A stretch of 64,000 nt of DNA from CAJQLB01 sp905479065 (GTDB lineage: Bacteria > Bacteroidota > Bacteroidia > Flavobacteriales > Flavobacteriaceae), in contig OX044364.1 in assembly GCA_943846735.1 (NCBI GenBank), forward strand, positions 496,001-560,000. The letters run 5' to 3'. Of the stretch, positions 16,307 to 26,276 are shown one piece after another; positions within the stretch are counted from its first letter, which is position 1, and every line of letters starts with the position of its first letter. Position numbers and translations under genes: made by a program. The notes beneath the pieces are model-generated. The model was given only the letters and a program-made list of their open reading frames with translations, was not told the origin of the DNA and ran no database searches.

Positions 16307-19300
16307 CTATTCTTTTAAAAAACTCTCAAAAGATTGATAATCAACATTTTTAATCTTCTTTTTAAGCTTGTTAAACACCTTATTGGAGGAAACAAAACGG
16401 CTTTCAATCGTTTTTAGATTCTCTAATTCATTGTTTGAGGGTTTATCATAGCTTCCTACTATTTTACTGAATAAATTTGCTAATTTCTCTCGTAATTCAG
16501 GTTCTGCAGAGCCAACATAATTATCTCCAGTCGTTATAACGAGTGTTTTTTTGAGATTTTCTAACTCAGTTTTCACTTTACTTTTTGTGCTTGGAGAAGC
16601 TAAAAATGTGTCAATTTGATATACCATGTATGCTAATTCTTCAGTCATATTATACATTTTCGACATGATATCTTGTTTAAATTTATGATCCTCTTTTGTC
16701 AATCCAGCTCGATTATCATTAATTATATCAAACGTGTGCTCAAAGACATCTCTACCTTTTGTAATGACCGCTGTATAAGTTCCTGCAGGAACTCTTGGTG
16801 TTGCAAAGCCTCCAAATGCAAAGGTTTTACCTTTTGCAACTTTAGGTTGTTTTATAGTTCCAAACCAATTAACAATATTGATTCCTTTTGATTTACCCGG
16901 TGTAAGAGTGCTAATGACATTGCCATCAAGATCTTTAATCTCCATGGTCATTTTACCAAACGTGTGACGTTTTGGAAGTAAATATTTAATTTGTGGGGAT
17001 CGGTTGGGATTCGCACCAACGAACTGTGTTTCTGCCCCAAAACTTCCAGCAAATCCACTTTCATCAGATAGTACCATAGGTTTAGAGTCGAAAAAATATA
17101 ATTTTTCTTTTAACGCTTTGGTTGTGATATCACGTAGTGGTGATATATCGTCTATTATGATGATACCGCGGCCATGAGTTCCGAGCACTAAATCATTTGT
17201 AGTTGGTTGTAAATCAATAAAATGAATTGCAACAGGCGGTACATTTTTTGTAAATTTTTCCCAGTTAGTTCCGCCATCCGCTGTAATATAAAGTCCGAAT
17301 TCTGTCCCTAAGTACAATAAATTTTCATTGACATAATCTTCTTGAATGTTTCGAGTAGTACCCACAACATTCGTGCTTACAATATTCTTCCATGTAAGTC
17401 CATAATCTGAGGTTTTATAGACATAAGGTTTCATGTCACCAGTGGTATGGCCATCGAATACAGCGTAAGCAATACCTTTACCATGAACACTTGCTTCAAT
17501 GTGATAGGTCCATGTGTTTTTTGGTAATCCTGAAATATTAACAACAACATTATCCCAAGTTTTTCCACCATTTTTAGTGACTTGAACATTACCATCATCA
17601 GTCCCAACCCAAATTACATTATCATCAATTGGAGATTCTGCAATTGTGAAAATTGTGGTATGATTCTCTGCCCCAGAATTATCCATTGACAATCCTCCAG
17701 AATCTGCTTGTTGTTGTTTTGTAGCATCATTTGTAGTCAAATCTGGGGATATGATGCGCCATGTGTCACCCATATCTTCAGATATATGTAAATATTGACT
17801 TCCCATGTAAAATCGATTTGGTCGCAATTTGCTAATAGCCATCGGTGCATTCCAATTAAATCGAAGATCCTCATGTCCCTCTTGAGCTAAAGGCTGAATT
17901 GTTTTTACAAGCTTAGAAGAGACATCATAACGCCAAACATTTTCTGCACCTTGCATTTCGGAATAAATAATGTCTTTTGTTGGATGCTTTAAAACACGAA
18001 ATCCATCGCCACCGCCAATTGAATTCCAATCGCCAGCATTTATTCCTCCACTGGATGCCGATGGTCCATACCACGAGCCATTGTCTTGAAGGCCACCATA
18101 AATATTATAGGGAGTCGCATCGTCTACACTTATATGATAGAATTGAGATAATGGTAAATTTTCAACAATTTCCATCGTAGTCCCACCATTCCATGAACGA
18201 TATACGCCGCCGTCAGTTCCTGCATAAATTCTGTCTGAATCATTAATGTCAAAAACAATATCATGAATATCACTGTGCATGTTACCAAGTGATTTAAATG
18301 TTTTTCCACCATCTTTTGATATGGAACCTGATAAGCCCCCTTTAATCACAACATCAGGATTCCTAGGATCCACTGTTATACGTGAAAAGTAAAATGGTCT
18401 TACTGTTATACCAAAATCATTATTCAATTGTTTCCAATGTTCTCCAGCATCATCACTTCTGTAGAGACCTTTTCTTTTTGGGTCTTCAGCTTCAATAACG
18501 GTATATAAAATATTTGAGTTTGATGGTGCCACTGCGATAGCTAGGCGTCCTAATTGTCCATTTGGAAAGCCCTCATGAATTTTATTCCACGTTTCACCGC
18601 CGTTGGTTGATTTGTAAAGTGCACTATTTTCACCACCAGAAGAAAAAGACCATCCTGTTCGTCTGAATTCCCACATAGAGGCATAAATTACTGAAGGATC
18701 ATTTGGATCCATAGTCATATCTGCTGCTCCAGTTGTCTCATTTATGTAGAGTATTTTTTTCCATGTTTCTCCTGCATCTAATGACTTATAAACTCCTCGT
18801 TCTTCACTGTCTGACCATAACGCACCAAGAACAGCCACAAAAACTTCATTAGAATTTTTTGGATTTACAATGATGTTCGCTATGCGTTCGGAGTTGTCAA
18901 AACCAAGCTTTTTCCAATTAGAACCTCCATCAGTAGATTTGTATAATCCATCTCCATAAGACACGCTATTTCGCGTCCAAGTTTCACCAGTTCCTACGTA
19001 GATGACGTTATCAGGATCATTAGGATCTATTTCGACTGCACCAATAGATTGACAATGATCATCAAATATTGGATTAAAAGTAGTTCCAGCATCATTTGAT
19101 TTCCATACACCACCACCGGCTGTTCCTGCATACAAAATGCGGTCATTGGTGGGATGTACTTCCATATCATTAATTCTTCCGCTCATTAAAGCAGGTCCTA
19201 TGTGACGTGCGCGTAAATCTCCAAATAAGTTTTTTAAGTTTACACCGCTGTCGTTTTGAGCAATAAGACTAAGCGGTAGCATCGCAAGTCCTAAAACTAT

Positions 19301-19318
19301 GATTCCAAGTTTTTTCAT
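16307..19318 (-). CDS. Secreted BNR/VPS10 (sortilin-like) beta-propeller protein
   Basis: A 1003-residue secreted protein. The signal peptide KKLGIIVLGLAMLPLSLIAQ is followed by many BNR/Asp-box repeats such as SNDAGTTF, STDGGSNWKK, SLDAGETWKK and SDDAGEHWKQ, the pattern of sortilin/VPS10-type ten-bladed propellers. A beta-sandwich-like region and a helical C-terminal part (about 880-1003) follow. Databases often call this family glycosyl hydrolase, but no catalytic residues can be named. I start at the ATG at 19318, because a longer frame from 19351 runs into the upstream terminator and lacks a signal peptide. A second copy lies at 41609-44632. Confidence 0.85.
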   Translation of the reverse strand: MKKLGIIVLGLAMLPLSLIAQNDSGVNLKNLFGDLRARHIGPALMSGRINDMEVHPTNDRILYAGTAGGGVWKSNDAGTTFNPIFDDHCQSIGAVEIDPNDPDNVIYVGTGETWTRNSVSYGDGLYKSTDGGSNWKKLGFDNSERIANIIVNPKNSNEVFVAVLGALWSDSEERGVYKSLDAGETWKKILYINETTGAADMTMDPNDPSVIYASMWEFRRTGWSFSSGGENSALYKSTNGGETWNKIHEGFPNGQLGRLAIAVAPSNSNILYTVIEAEDPKRKGLYRSDDAGEHWKQLNNDFGITVRPFYFSRITVDPRNPDVVIKGGLSGSISKDGGKTFKSLGNMHSDIHDIVFDINDSDRIYAGTDGGVYRSWNGGTTMEIVENLPLSQFYHISVDDATPYNIYGGLQDNGSWYGPSASSGGINAGDWNSIGGGDGFRVLKHPTKDIIYSEMQGAENVWRYDVSSKLVKTIQPLAQEGHEDLRFNWNAPMAISKLRPNRFYMGSQYLHISEDMGDTWRIISPDLTTNDATKQQQADSGGLSMDNSGAENHTTIFTIAESPIDDNVIWVGTDDGNVQVTKNGGKTWDNVVVNISGLPKNTWTYHIEASVHGKGIAYAVFDGHTTGDMKPYVYKTSDYGLTWKNIVSTNVVGTTRNIQEDYVNENLLYLGTEFGLYITADGGTNWEKFTKNVPPVAIHFIDLQPTTNDLVLGTHGRGIIIIDDISPLRDITTKALKEKLYFFDSKPMVLSDESGFAGSFGAETQFVGANPNRSPQIKYLLPKRHTFGKMTMEIKDLDGNVISTLTPGKSKGINIVNWFGTIKQPKVAKGKTFAFGGFATPRVPAGTYTAVITKGRDVFEHTFDIINDNRAGLTKEDHKFKQDIMSKMYNMTEELAYMVYQIDTFLASPSTKSKVKTELENLKKTLVITTGDNYVGSAEPELREKLANLFSKIVGSYDKPSNNELENLKTIESRFVSSNKVFNKLKKKIKNVDYQSFESFLKE

Positions 19319-19345
19319 ATTAATAAAAGAATTGTGTGTGTTGAA

Positions 19346-19383
19346 AACCAAAAAGCCTCAGGATTTTTTGAGGCTTTTTGGTT
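19346..19383 (-). terminator. Terminator after the LolA-like gene
   Basis: A perfect 15-bp inverted repeat (19346-19360 with 19369-19383) has an 8-base loop and T runs. It lies 9 bases past the stop of the minus-strand LolA-like gene and separates it from the BNR gene. The symmetrical T/A tails could allow action in both directions. Confidence 0.8.
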
Positions 19384-19391
19384 ATTTTGAT

Positions 19392-20165
19392 TTAGTTTTT
19401 TTCGACCTCACTTGATGTCTCTTCTGGAAATTTAAAAACATTTAAATCTACAGTAGGGTTTAATACAATCTCATCCATAGTGATTGGTTGACTCATGCCA
19501 TCTTTGATTCCTTGAGTCATTGAAAAAGGAAAATAAAGACCATCAACTTCTTGATAATCACTAAGTTTTGTTTCAGAAATCATTCCTTTTCCGGCACCCA
19601 TTCTAACTTCAGTATGGATTACGATTGGAACAAAATTTTCAGAATCGAAGTAATAAATACTTGAATTTTCTACCTCTTCTCCTTCAACAACCATCGGTGT
19701 TTTGGTTAACTTAATTTTAAAAGTTTCAGTTCCTTCTAAATCTTCCGTACCCAATAATTCAATGGTATATCCTTTTTCTTTGTAGTTGTAAAAAGCATCA
19801 GGAAAATCTTGCGACTGAATTTTCATATTGTCTGTAGATTCCTTGTCACTTTTTTCTGCTTTTTGTGTTTGAAAGTTGGTACTCCACAACACCTCTCCAT
19901 CAAATACACCTTGTTTAATTTCTAGTCCTTGAAAATTAATAACCGTCATTTGATTACCATTTTTTAATTGAATAATCTCTAAGGGTATTTCCATGCCACC
20001 TTGACTTACTTTTGAGGACATTTTAATCCCTTCTAATTTACCCCAATTATCAAGACCTCCGGTATTTTCAAAGTAATTAGCTACAATTTCTTCAGCAGTT
20101 TGTGCTTGAATTCCAGTAAATGCAAAGAGAGACAAAGCGATTAAAAAAAGTTTAATTGTTTTCAT
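19392..20165 (-). CDS. LolA-fold periplasmic protein
   Basis: A 257-residue exported protein. It has a signal peptide (KTIKLFLIALSLFAFTGIQAQ) and then a single beta-rich domain. TAEEIVANYFENTGGLDNWGKLEGIKM and the later YYFDSENFVPI and DYQEVDGLYFPF are typical of Bacteroidota outer-membrane lipoprotein-sorting-like (LolA/LolB fold) proteins. True LolA is a lipoprotein carrier. This group is often encoded beside peptidases or secreted enzymes and its ligand is unknown. Confidence 0.72.
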   Translation of the reverse strand: MKTIKLFLIALSLFAFTGIQAQTAEEIVANYFENTGGLDNWGKLEGIKMSSKVSQGGMEIPLEIIQLKNGNQMTVINFQGLEIKQGVFDGEVLWSTNFQTQKAEKSDKESTDNMKIQSQDFPDAFYNYKEKGYTIELLGTEDLEGTETFKIKLTKTPMVVEGEEVENSSIYYFDSENFVPIVIHTEVRMGAGKGMISETKLSDYQEVDGLYFPFSMTQGIKDGMSQPITMDEIVLNPTVDLNVFKFPEETSSEVEKN

Positions 20166-20343
20166 GTGTTTATTTTTTGTTTATTTTATGTTAAAAAAAG
20201 TAATAGACTTACGTCAAACTACAAGACTCCTAATATAGTAAAATGTTACATTTTTAGAGATCTTTTTTTATAGTCAGACCAATATTAATTGTGGGCGAAC
20301 GATTATTTATAGTTTTGGACCATATTTTAAATTTCCGAATGAT

Positions 20344-20351
20344 TATATTTG
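20344..20351 (+). promoter_or_regulatory. Putative -7 element for ftcD
   Basis: TATATTTG matches TAnnTTTG exactly, 22 bases before the ftcD ATG. A TTTGG at 20314-20318 could serve as the -33 site, but at 26 bases the spacing is slightly long. Confidence 0.45.
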
Positions 20352-20373
20352 GACTACTTTTCATTTTTTAAAT

Positions 20374-22068
20374 ATGCAAAAACAACTTATTGAATGTGTT
20401 CCAAACATAAGTGAAGGACGTGATTTAGACAAAATTAAAAGAATATCTCATGAAGTAGAAACAGTGGCGGGTGTGAAATTGCTTGATGTCGATCCGGGAA
20501 TTGCAACGAATCGAACGGTCATAACGTTCGTTGGAGAGCCTTCTCAAGTCATAGAGGCAGCGTTTAAATTGATAAAGTTAGCATCTCAATTAATTGATAT
20601 GAGTAAGCATAAAGGAGAGCATCCTAGGTTTGGTGCGACTGATGTGTGCCCTTTAGTTCCAATTTCTGGTATTACATTAGAAGAAACATCGAAATACGCG
20701 CAACTATTAGGAAAACGAGTGGGAGAGGAGTTAAAGATTCCTGTTTACTTGTATGAAAATGCAGCTCGAATACCTGATAGAATAAATTTAGCTAATTGCA
20801 GATCGGGTGAATATGAAGGCTTGTCAAAAAAATTATCCGATCCTGATTGGGCACCAGATTTTGGACCAATTGAATATAATAATCATGTAGCATCGACAGG
20901 AGCTACCGCGATTTCAGCTCGAGACTTTCTCGTAGCCTATAACGTTAATTTGAATACTACTTCCACACGTAGGGCAAATGCGATTGCTTTTGATATTAGA
21001 GAAGGGGGTAGAGTTAAGCGCACGGGAAATCCAATTATTGGTCAAAAAGTTCTTGATACCGATGGGAATCCTATTCGGATTCCTGGAAAGCTTAAAGCTG
21101 TAAAAGGAATTGGTTGGTATATTGAGGAGTATGGAATTGCTCAAATATCTTACAATTTGACCAATATAAGTGTCACCTCCATGCATGAGGCTTTTTATGA
21201 AACGACGAAGGCAGCACATGAAAGAGGTCTCAGAGTAACAGGCTCAGAGATAATTGGTTTAATTCCTTTAAAAGCTATGCTTGATGCTGCAGATTTTTTC
21301 TTGAAAAAGCAACAACGTTCTTTGGGTATTTCTGAATCTGAAAAAATTAAAATAGCTGTAAAATCACTAGGGCTAGATGATTTAAAACCCTTTAATCCAA
21401 AAGAAAAAATTATTGAATATGTTTTGAATAATACTGAGCAAAAACGACTTATTGATCTTACTTTAAGTGATTTTGCTGATGAAACAGCAGGAGAGTCGAT
21501 GGCACCAGGAGGAGGGTCTATTTCAGCTTATGTAGGAGTGCTCGGTGTATCCCTTGGGACTATGGTAGCGAATCTCTCGGCTCACAAACCTGGATGGGAT
21601 GAGAATTGGGAAACATATTCAATGTGGGCAGAAAAGGGGCAATTATATCAAGGTAAACTCCTGGCATTAGTTGATGAAGACACACAGGCTTTCAATAAAA
21701 TTATTGAAGGGTTTCGACTGCCAAAAAATTCAAACGCTGAAAAGATGGTGCGTTCTCAAGCAATTGAGGCAGCCACAATTTATGCAACAAAAGTTCCATT
21801 AGAAGTAATGAAAACTGCCTGTGAATCTATGGAAGTGATGATGGAAATGGCAAAGAATGGTTTGCAGAATTCTTTATCTGATGCAGGTGTAGGTGCCTTG
21901 TGTGCGAGAACTGCGGTTTACGGCGCCTATTTGAATGTTAGAATAAATGCTAAAGATATCAAAGATGTCGCCACCGCAGAAAAACTTCTGAATGAGGCAA
22001 CTGTGATTTTCAATAAAACAATTAACTTTGAAAATGAAATTATAAATTATATAAATCAGAAGATTTAA
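20374..22068 (+). CDS. ftcD: Glutamate formimidoyltransferase / formimidoyltetrahydrofolate cyclodeaminase
   Basis: A 564-residue bifunctional enzyme that moves the formimino group from formiminoglutamate to tetrahydrofolate and then releases ammonia, linking histidine breakdown to one-carbon metabolism. The transferase half (about 1-320) has CVPNISEGRD and the catalytic His at 83 in GEHPRFGATDVCP. The cyclodeaminase half (about 345-564) has FADETAGESMAPGGGSISAYVG. Length and domain order match the mammalian and bacterial fusions. No other hut genes are in the window. The thioesterase gene starts 3 bases after the stop. Confidence 0.95.
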   Translation: MQKQLIECVPNISEGRDLDKIKRISHEVETVAGVKLLDVDPGIATNRTVITFVGEPSQVIEAAFKLIKLASQLIDMSKHKGEHPRFGATDVCPLVPISGITLEETSKYAQLLGKRVGEELKIPVYLYENAARIPDRINLANCRSGEYEGLSKKLSDPDWAPDFGPIEYNNHVASTGATAISARDFLVAYNVNLNTTSTRRANAIAFDIREGGRVKRTGNPIIGQKVLDTDGNPIRIPGKLKAVKGIGWYIEEYGIAQISYNLTNISVTSMHEAFYETTKAAHERGLRVTGSEIIGLIPLKAMLDAADFFLKKQQRSLGISESEKIKIAVKSLGLDDLKPFNPKEKIIEYVLNNTEQKRLIDLTLSDFADETAGESMAPGGGSISAYVGVLGVSLGTMVANLSAHKPGWDENWETYSMWAEKGQLYQGKLLALVDEDTQAFNKIIEGFRLPKNSNAEKMVRSQAIEAATIYATKVPLEVMKTACESMEVMMEMAKNGLQNSLSDAGVGALCARTAVYGAYLNVRINAKDIKDVATAEKLLNEATVIFNKTINFENEIINYINQKI

Positions 22069-22071
22069 GCA

Positions 22072-22455
22072 ATGCGATTTCATACAAGAAAATGGGTAAA
22101 GCCGGAAGATTTAAATCCAAATGGAACCTTATTTGGAGGTCGCTTATTGGAATGGATTGATGAAGAAGCAGCATTATACACAATCATTCAACTTGAAAAC
22201 TCAAGAATAGTAACGAAATATATTTCGGAGATAAATTTTATGAGCTCTGCAAAGCAGGGTGATATTGTTGAATTGGGAATTGAAGTTTCGAACTTTGGTA
22301 GGTCATCTCTAAGTTTAAAGTGTGAAGCTAGAAACAAAATGACAAGAGAAACTATTTTAACCGTAGATAATATAATTATGGTCAATTTAGGTGAAGATGG
22401 CAAGCCGAAACCACATGGTAAAACACGAGTTGAATACGTAAAAAATAGGCTTTAG
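22072..22455 (+). CDS. Acyl-CoA thioesterase, hotdog fold (YciA-like)
   Basis: A 127-residue cytosolic hotdog thioesterase. NPNGTLFGGRLLEWIDEEAALYT is the family signature, with the central helix and the catalytic Asp/Glu region. ISEINFMSSAKQGDIVELGIEV forms the following strands. The substrate is probably an acyl-CoA, with chain length not predictable. It starts 3 bases after ftcD, so it is cotranscribed, although no metabolic link is obvious. Confidence 0.87.
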   Translation: MRFHTRKWVKPEDLNPNGTLFGGRLLEWIDEEAALYTIIQLENSRIVTKYISEINFMSSAKQGDIVELGIEVSNFGRSSLSLKCEARNKMTRETILTVDNIIMVNLGEDGKPKPHGKTRVEYVKNRL

Positions 22456-22460
22456 ATAGT

Positions 22461-23708
22461 TTACTTCAAAAGTACAGTTGGATTTGATGGTAATTCGAAT
22501 ATTTCTAGTTCAAAATAAGGAACGGAAGCGATGATATGATCAAAAATATCGGCCATAATATATTCATAATTTTGCCATCTCTTATCTTTGCTGAAAGCAT
22601 AAATCTCTAATGGAATACCAAGTGTTGTTGGTTCCAGTTGTCGCACCATGATCATCATTTCCTTATGAATTGCAGAATGCTTTTCTGTGTATTCCTCAAC
22701 ATACTTTCTGAAAACCCCAATATTGGTTAAATTCCTTCCATTTAATAGCAAAGTTTTATCTATGTTGTTCTCAGTATTGTAGCTCTCGATTTCATTTTGG
22801 CGCGTTGTTAAATAATCGGTAATTAAGTTTATCTTCTTTAATTCTTCAACCTTGTCGCTCGTTAAATAATGGACACTTTCTAATTTAATGTTCAGTGCTC
22901 TTTTAATGCGCCTACCTTCAGAATCCATCATGCCTCTCCAATTTTTGAAAGAATCAGAAATAAGCGCATATGTAGGAATGGTTGTAATGGTTTTATCGAA
23001 ATTTTGAACTTTAACTGTTGATAGATTAATTTCAATGACATCACCATCAGCTCCGTATTTTGAAAAGGTGATCCAATCTCCAATTCTTACCATGTCATTA
23101 ATTGACACTTGTATACTCGCTACAAACCCTAAAATAGTATCTCTAAAAACCAAAATAATGATGGCAGATGCTGCACCAAGACCCGTTATAAACTCGACAA
23201 ACTCAATACCAGTGACGATGGCTAAGGCAGACATAGCTCCAATAATCCAAGCAAAAATCATGAAAACCTGAATATAACTGTCGATAGGTTTATCCTTGAG
23301 CCTTTGTATGGTTTTAAAATACCCTTTTAATGCATTTAAAATACTTCGAACAATCCACAAGGCAAGTATGATTGAAAAAACTTTGAGAGTCTTTTCAATG
23401 ATGTTTTCTGCATATTGAAAGTCAACGAGGACATGTGGTACGAATTCCAAAGCTAATAATAACGGTATGATGTGTGCAATATTTCTTGGGACTTTGTTTT
23501 TTACAAGAATATCATCAAAATTGGATTTCGAACGATTAGCAAAACTTGTAAAAAAAGAAACAATTATTTTTCTAATGATAAAGTCGGTAAGAAATACGAA
23601 AAACAATAAAATTAATAATAATGACATCATATTTAGGTATCTGGCAGAGGTGTCAGTAAACCCATGAGTGATTAAATAATCGAAAATCCAATGCTTAAAA
23701 TTCATCAT
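22461..23708 (-). CDS. Mechanosensitive ion channel, MscS family
   Basis: A 415-residue MscS-type channel close to the YbdG/MscM subgroup. It has about five N-terminal membrane helices. The pore-lining helix is near GLGAASAIIILVFRDTILGFVASIQ and is followed by the beta domain beginning NDMVRIGDWITFSKYGADGDV. A long cytoplasmic vestibule runs to the C-terminus. Such channels open on hypo-osmotic shock. Two Met codons start the frame and either could be used. The DUF3817 gene lies just upstream on the same strand. Confidence 0.92.
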   Translation of the reverse strand: MMNFKHWIFDYLITHGFTDTSARYLNMMSLLLILLFFVFLTDFIIRKIIVSFFTSFANRSKSNFDDILVKNKVPRNIAHIIPLLLALEFVPHVLVDFQYAENIIEKTLKVFSIILALWIVRSILNALKGYFKTIQRLKDKPIDSYIQVFMIFAWIIGAMSALAIVTGIEFVEFITGLGAASAIIILVFRDTILGFVASIQVSINDMVRIGDWITFSKYGADGDVIEINLSTVKVQNFDKTITTIPTYALISDSFKNWRGMMDSEGRRIKRALNIKLESVHYLTSDKVEELKKINLITDYLTTRQNEIESYNTENNIDKTLLLNGRNLTNIGVFRKYVEEYTEKHSAIHKEMMIMVRQLEPTTLGIPLEIYAFSKDKRWQNYEYIMADIFDHIIASVPYFELEIFELPSNPTVLLK

Positions 23709-23709
23709 A

Positions 23710-23994
23710 CTATCTTTTTAAGTAATTGATATCGATATAAAACGTACCAAAAGGAATGATAGAGGCTAGCAATATTTTTTTAAAATTTGCTTGAATAACA
23801 TCGTGGTCTCTTTTGAGCATTACAACACAAATTATATAAAGCATGAAAAGTAACCCGTGAGGCATCCCAAGTAGTTTAACATAGGTTGGATTGTCTGTCA
23901 GGTATTTTAACGGTGTAGCAATAAATAACAAAAGGACGTAAGATAATCCCTCTAAAAAGGCGACTAGTCTAAAAATATTAAAAAATGACAACAT
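23710..23994 (-). CDS. DUF3817 integral membrane protein
   Basis: A 94-residue membrane protein with three predicted helices. The FRLVAFLEGLSYVLLLFIATPLKY and GMPHGLLFMLYI stretches are typical of the DUF3817 family. I use the ATG at 23994. A GTG six codons upstream (24012) coincides with a promoter-like element and is less likely. Only 1 base separates its stop from the MscS start, so they form an operon. The function is unknown. Confidence 0.82.
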   Translation of the reverse strand: MLSFFNIFRLVAFLEGLSYVLLLFIATPLKYLTDNPTYVKLLGMPHGLLFMLYIICVVMLKRDHDVIQANFKKILLASIIPFGTFYIDINYLKR

Positions 23995-24011
23995 AACTTT
24001 TTTATAGGCCA

Positions 24012-24019
24012 CAAAAGTA
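24012..24019 (-). promoter_or_regulatory. Putative -7 element for the DUF3817-mscS pair
   Basis: On the minus strand this reads TACTTTTG, an exact TAnnTTTG match 17 bases before the chosen ATG at 23994. No clear -33 TTG accompanies it. Confidence 0.4.
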
Positions 24020-24040
24020 GTCTAGCTTTTTTTAAAAAGC

Positions 24041-26254
24041 TTATTTTTTCATAATTTTTTTTGTGATTATGACGGACGCATCATTTCTTAAAATTTGAGC
24101 AAAATAAACTCCTGTAGTCAAATGTGCAGTCTGAATAGTGTTTATATCATTTGCTATTAACTTTGTTTTCATAATTAACTTGCCATCAATGGTAAATATT
24201 TTGACTACTTCAGCATCTTGATTCTTAACAGTAATGTTAAACTCATTTTGAAAAGGACTCGGAAATAGTCGAGGTTCGTTACTTAAAAGTGCAACATCAT
24301 TGTTTGACAACGTACCGCTAAAATATTGAAGTGCAAGATTAAAAGATTCTACACCAATTTTCTCACCAATTATTCTACCTTTAATATCGTCAATTGGAGG
24401 ATGAATTCCTCCCCAAATCCTAGATAAACTAGTTTGATCTGAAGCGTCTCTGTAAGTGGCCCATTGAAGGGTAAAACTGGCACTTGGGCCATCTTCAAAA
24501 ACTAAAAAGTCATTAGCAGTAATATCAAATGTCCCCATACCGCCTGGAAAAAACTCACTTCCGGTAATAAGAGTCATGACTTCTGCTGCTGCTCTCGAAA
24601 AAGTGGAATGACCTGATAAATAACCAGCAAATGGCGGGGTCACAAACGTCCCTCTTTGGTATGGCCACCAATGAGTTCCTAAGATCCAATCAACCCCTGC
24701 GACATCTGTTTCTGGATCGGTAATATAATCAGGACCTTTCCAAGCTTTTATTTTTATTTTATGCAAATTATTGGCATCCTCGGTGTAAAGAGGGTCATTT
24801 TCTGTGATGATTTCTATGTAATCTTGAATCAGTGGTATGCCATGAGGATCATAACTTGCGATTCCTTCGGTTGAGGTATTATCGGTGCTTTGACCCTTAC
24901 TAGCCATATACCTTATCGCAGATATTGGGCGAACGTAATCATAGTAACCTTTTATCCCCCAAGTGTTAATTGCTGAGTCATGCATGGCGCCTCCCAAAGC
25001 GATATAAGATTTTACATCCCATTCTAAATCTGAAATAATACTTCCTTGTCCACCAAATTTTTTCACTGTTTCTGGATGATCACTAACATAATTCAGTATC
25101 GTGAACCAGTGCCCGGGAGGTGTCTCGGAATCAGGACCATCTGCCCAAAATTCAGCTAATACTCGTGCATAGTCTGAACGTTTTACCATTTGACTTACGT
25201 ATTCTTGACCTGTTATTGGATTTAGCAATCTACCAGTTCCGATATCACCTCCGTCTGTAAAATTATAAAATGCTTGGTATTCCTCAAAAGTTTCAGGATA
25301 ATCAGCTATATCAACATTACCAATACCTCGTGGAGAAATATCTATCATAGGATCATCTAACGGATTGACAGGATTAGGATCTAATTGCGCAGACCATGAT
25401 GCTACTAAAGCAAAATGCCATTTGTACGGGTCTTCTAAGCCATCTTCATTGTTTGAATCTTGAATGTAAACTGGAGGCCCTGGATCATTATAGACAAAAC
25501 AGTCAAAATCGTTGTTTAATATTTGTAAATCTTCAGTACGAAGGCAAAAAGGTTTCACTTCTCCCCATTCAGGACTTAAAAATTGAGGTGTTGCTTGTGG
25601 GAAAGGATTCCCAGATTGATCAATAAAAAAATCAAAGGCCAAGGGTTGCCAACGATTTGGATCTATTGCGCTATTGTCTTCATAAAGATCCAAGATAATG
25701 GGATCATTTACAGGTTGATAAAATTGATTTCCATAACCACCAATCTCATTGGATTCATCCTGATTACCAAATAAAATAATTTCACTTGCTAAATAATTTC
25801 CTAAGGCAGCGTATGAGCCAGTACTGTAATCGACTGACGAAAACGACTCATCGTAGCCATAGGAATTAAACAGAGCTTCGAAGGCGGGTAGGGAGGTGCT
25901 TGAACCTGGCGAATTTGCAAAACGATGCGTTAATAAACGATACATGGCATAGCTCATCATTTCGTGTCTAGCAGCATCTAAATCAATAGGTGTCACAATA
26001 CCGTTAAATTGACAAGTATAATTTTGAAAATTTTTCCCTAAAAATATAGTATTTGCTTGAGAATCAAATACAGCCCATGAATCATACATTACTACGGCGC
26101 TATGAAATAAATTCCTAGCGTGTACTGTAGGTCTTGCAAAGTCTTTACGAATGGCTTCGAGTAATTCTTCATTCCAATCACGCGCAACAGAATGTTGAGC
26201 ACTCAAAAAGAATGAACAGACTGTTAACGATAATAATAACGTAATTTTTTTCAT
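24041..26254 (-). CDS. Secreted vanadium-dependent haloperoxidase-type enzyme with T9SS sorting domain
   Basis: A 737-residue protein. It has a signal peptide (1-20), a helical PAP2/vanadium haloperoxidase domain, and a C-terminal Por-type sorting domain (about 658-737, with LFPSPFQNEFNI and HLTTGVYFAQI). All vanadate-pocket motifs are visible: K435-x6-R442-P443, S547-G548-H549, and S611-R612-x3-G-x-H618 followed by D622. This argues for a true vanadium haloperoxidase or a closely related phosphatase acting outside the cell. The sorting domain implies export by the type IX system and attachment to or release from the cell surface. Halide preference cannot be judged. Confidence 0.87.
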   Translation of the reverse strand: MKKITLLLSLTVCSFFLSAQHSVARDWNEELLEAIRKDFARPTVHARNLFHSAVVMYDSWAVFDSQANTIFLGKNFQNYTCQFNGIVTPIDLDAARHEMMSYAMYRLLTHRFANSPGSSTSLPAFEALFNSYGYDESFSSVDYSTGSYAALGNYLASEIILFGNQDESNEIGGYGNQFYQPVNDPIILDLYEDNSAIDPNRWQPLAFDFFIDQSGNPFPQATPQFLSPEWGEVKPFCLRTEDLQILNNDFDCFVYNDPGPPVYIQDSNNEDGLEDPYKWHFALVASWSAQLDPNPVNPLDDPMIDISPRGIGNVDIADYPETFEEYQAFYNFTDGGDIGTGRLLNPITGQEYVSQMVKRSDYARVLAEFWADGPDSETPPGHWFTILNYVSDHPETVKKFGGQGSIISDLEWDVKSYIALGGAMHDSAINTWGIKGYYDYVRPISAIRYMASKGQSTDNTSTEGIASYDPHGIPLIQDYIEIITENDPLYTEDANNLHKIKIKAWKGPDYITDPETDVAGVDWILGTHWWPYQRGTFVTPPFAGYLSGHSTFSRAAAEVMTLITGSEFFPGGMGTFDITANDFLVFEDGPSASFTLQWATYRDASDQTSLSRIWGGIHPPIDDIKGRIIGEKIGVESFNLALQYFSGTLSNNDVALLSNEPRLFPSPFQNEFNITVKNQDAEVVKIFTIDGKLIMKTKLIANDINTIQTAHLTTGVYFAQILRNDASVIITKKIMKK

Positions 26255-26276
26255 TTATGATAAATTTGGTTGCATA

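Noticed and set aside
16673..18312. Plus- and minus-strand frames inside the first BNR gene
   Set aside because: They are shadows of the long real gene, rich in rare Cys/His/Ser runs and with no domain.
19319..19351. Longer N-terminus of the first BNR protein
   Set aside because: The extra 11 codons come from terminator-derived sequence and would put residues before a clean signal peptide.
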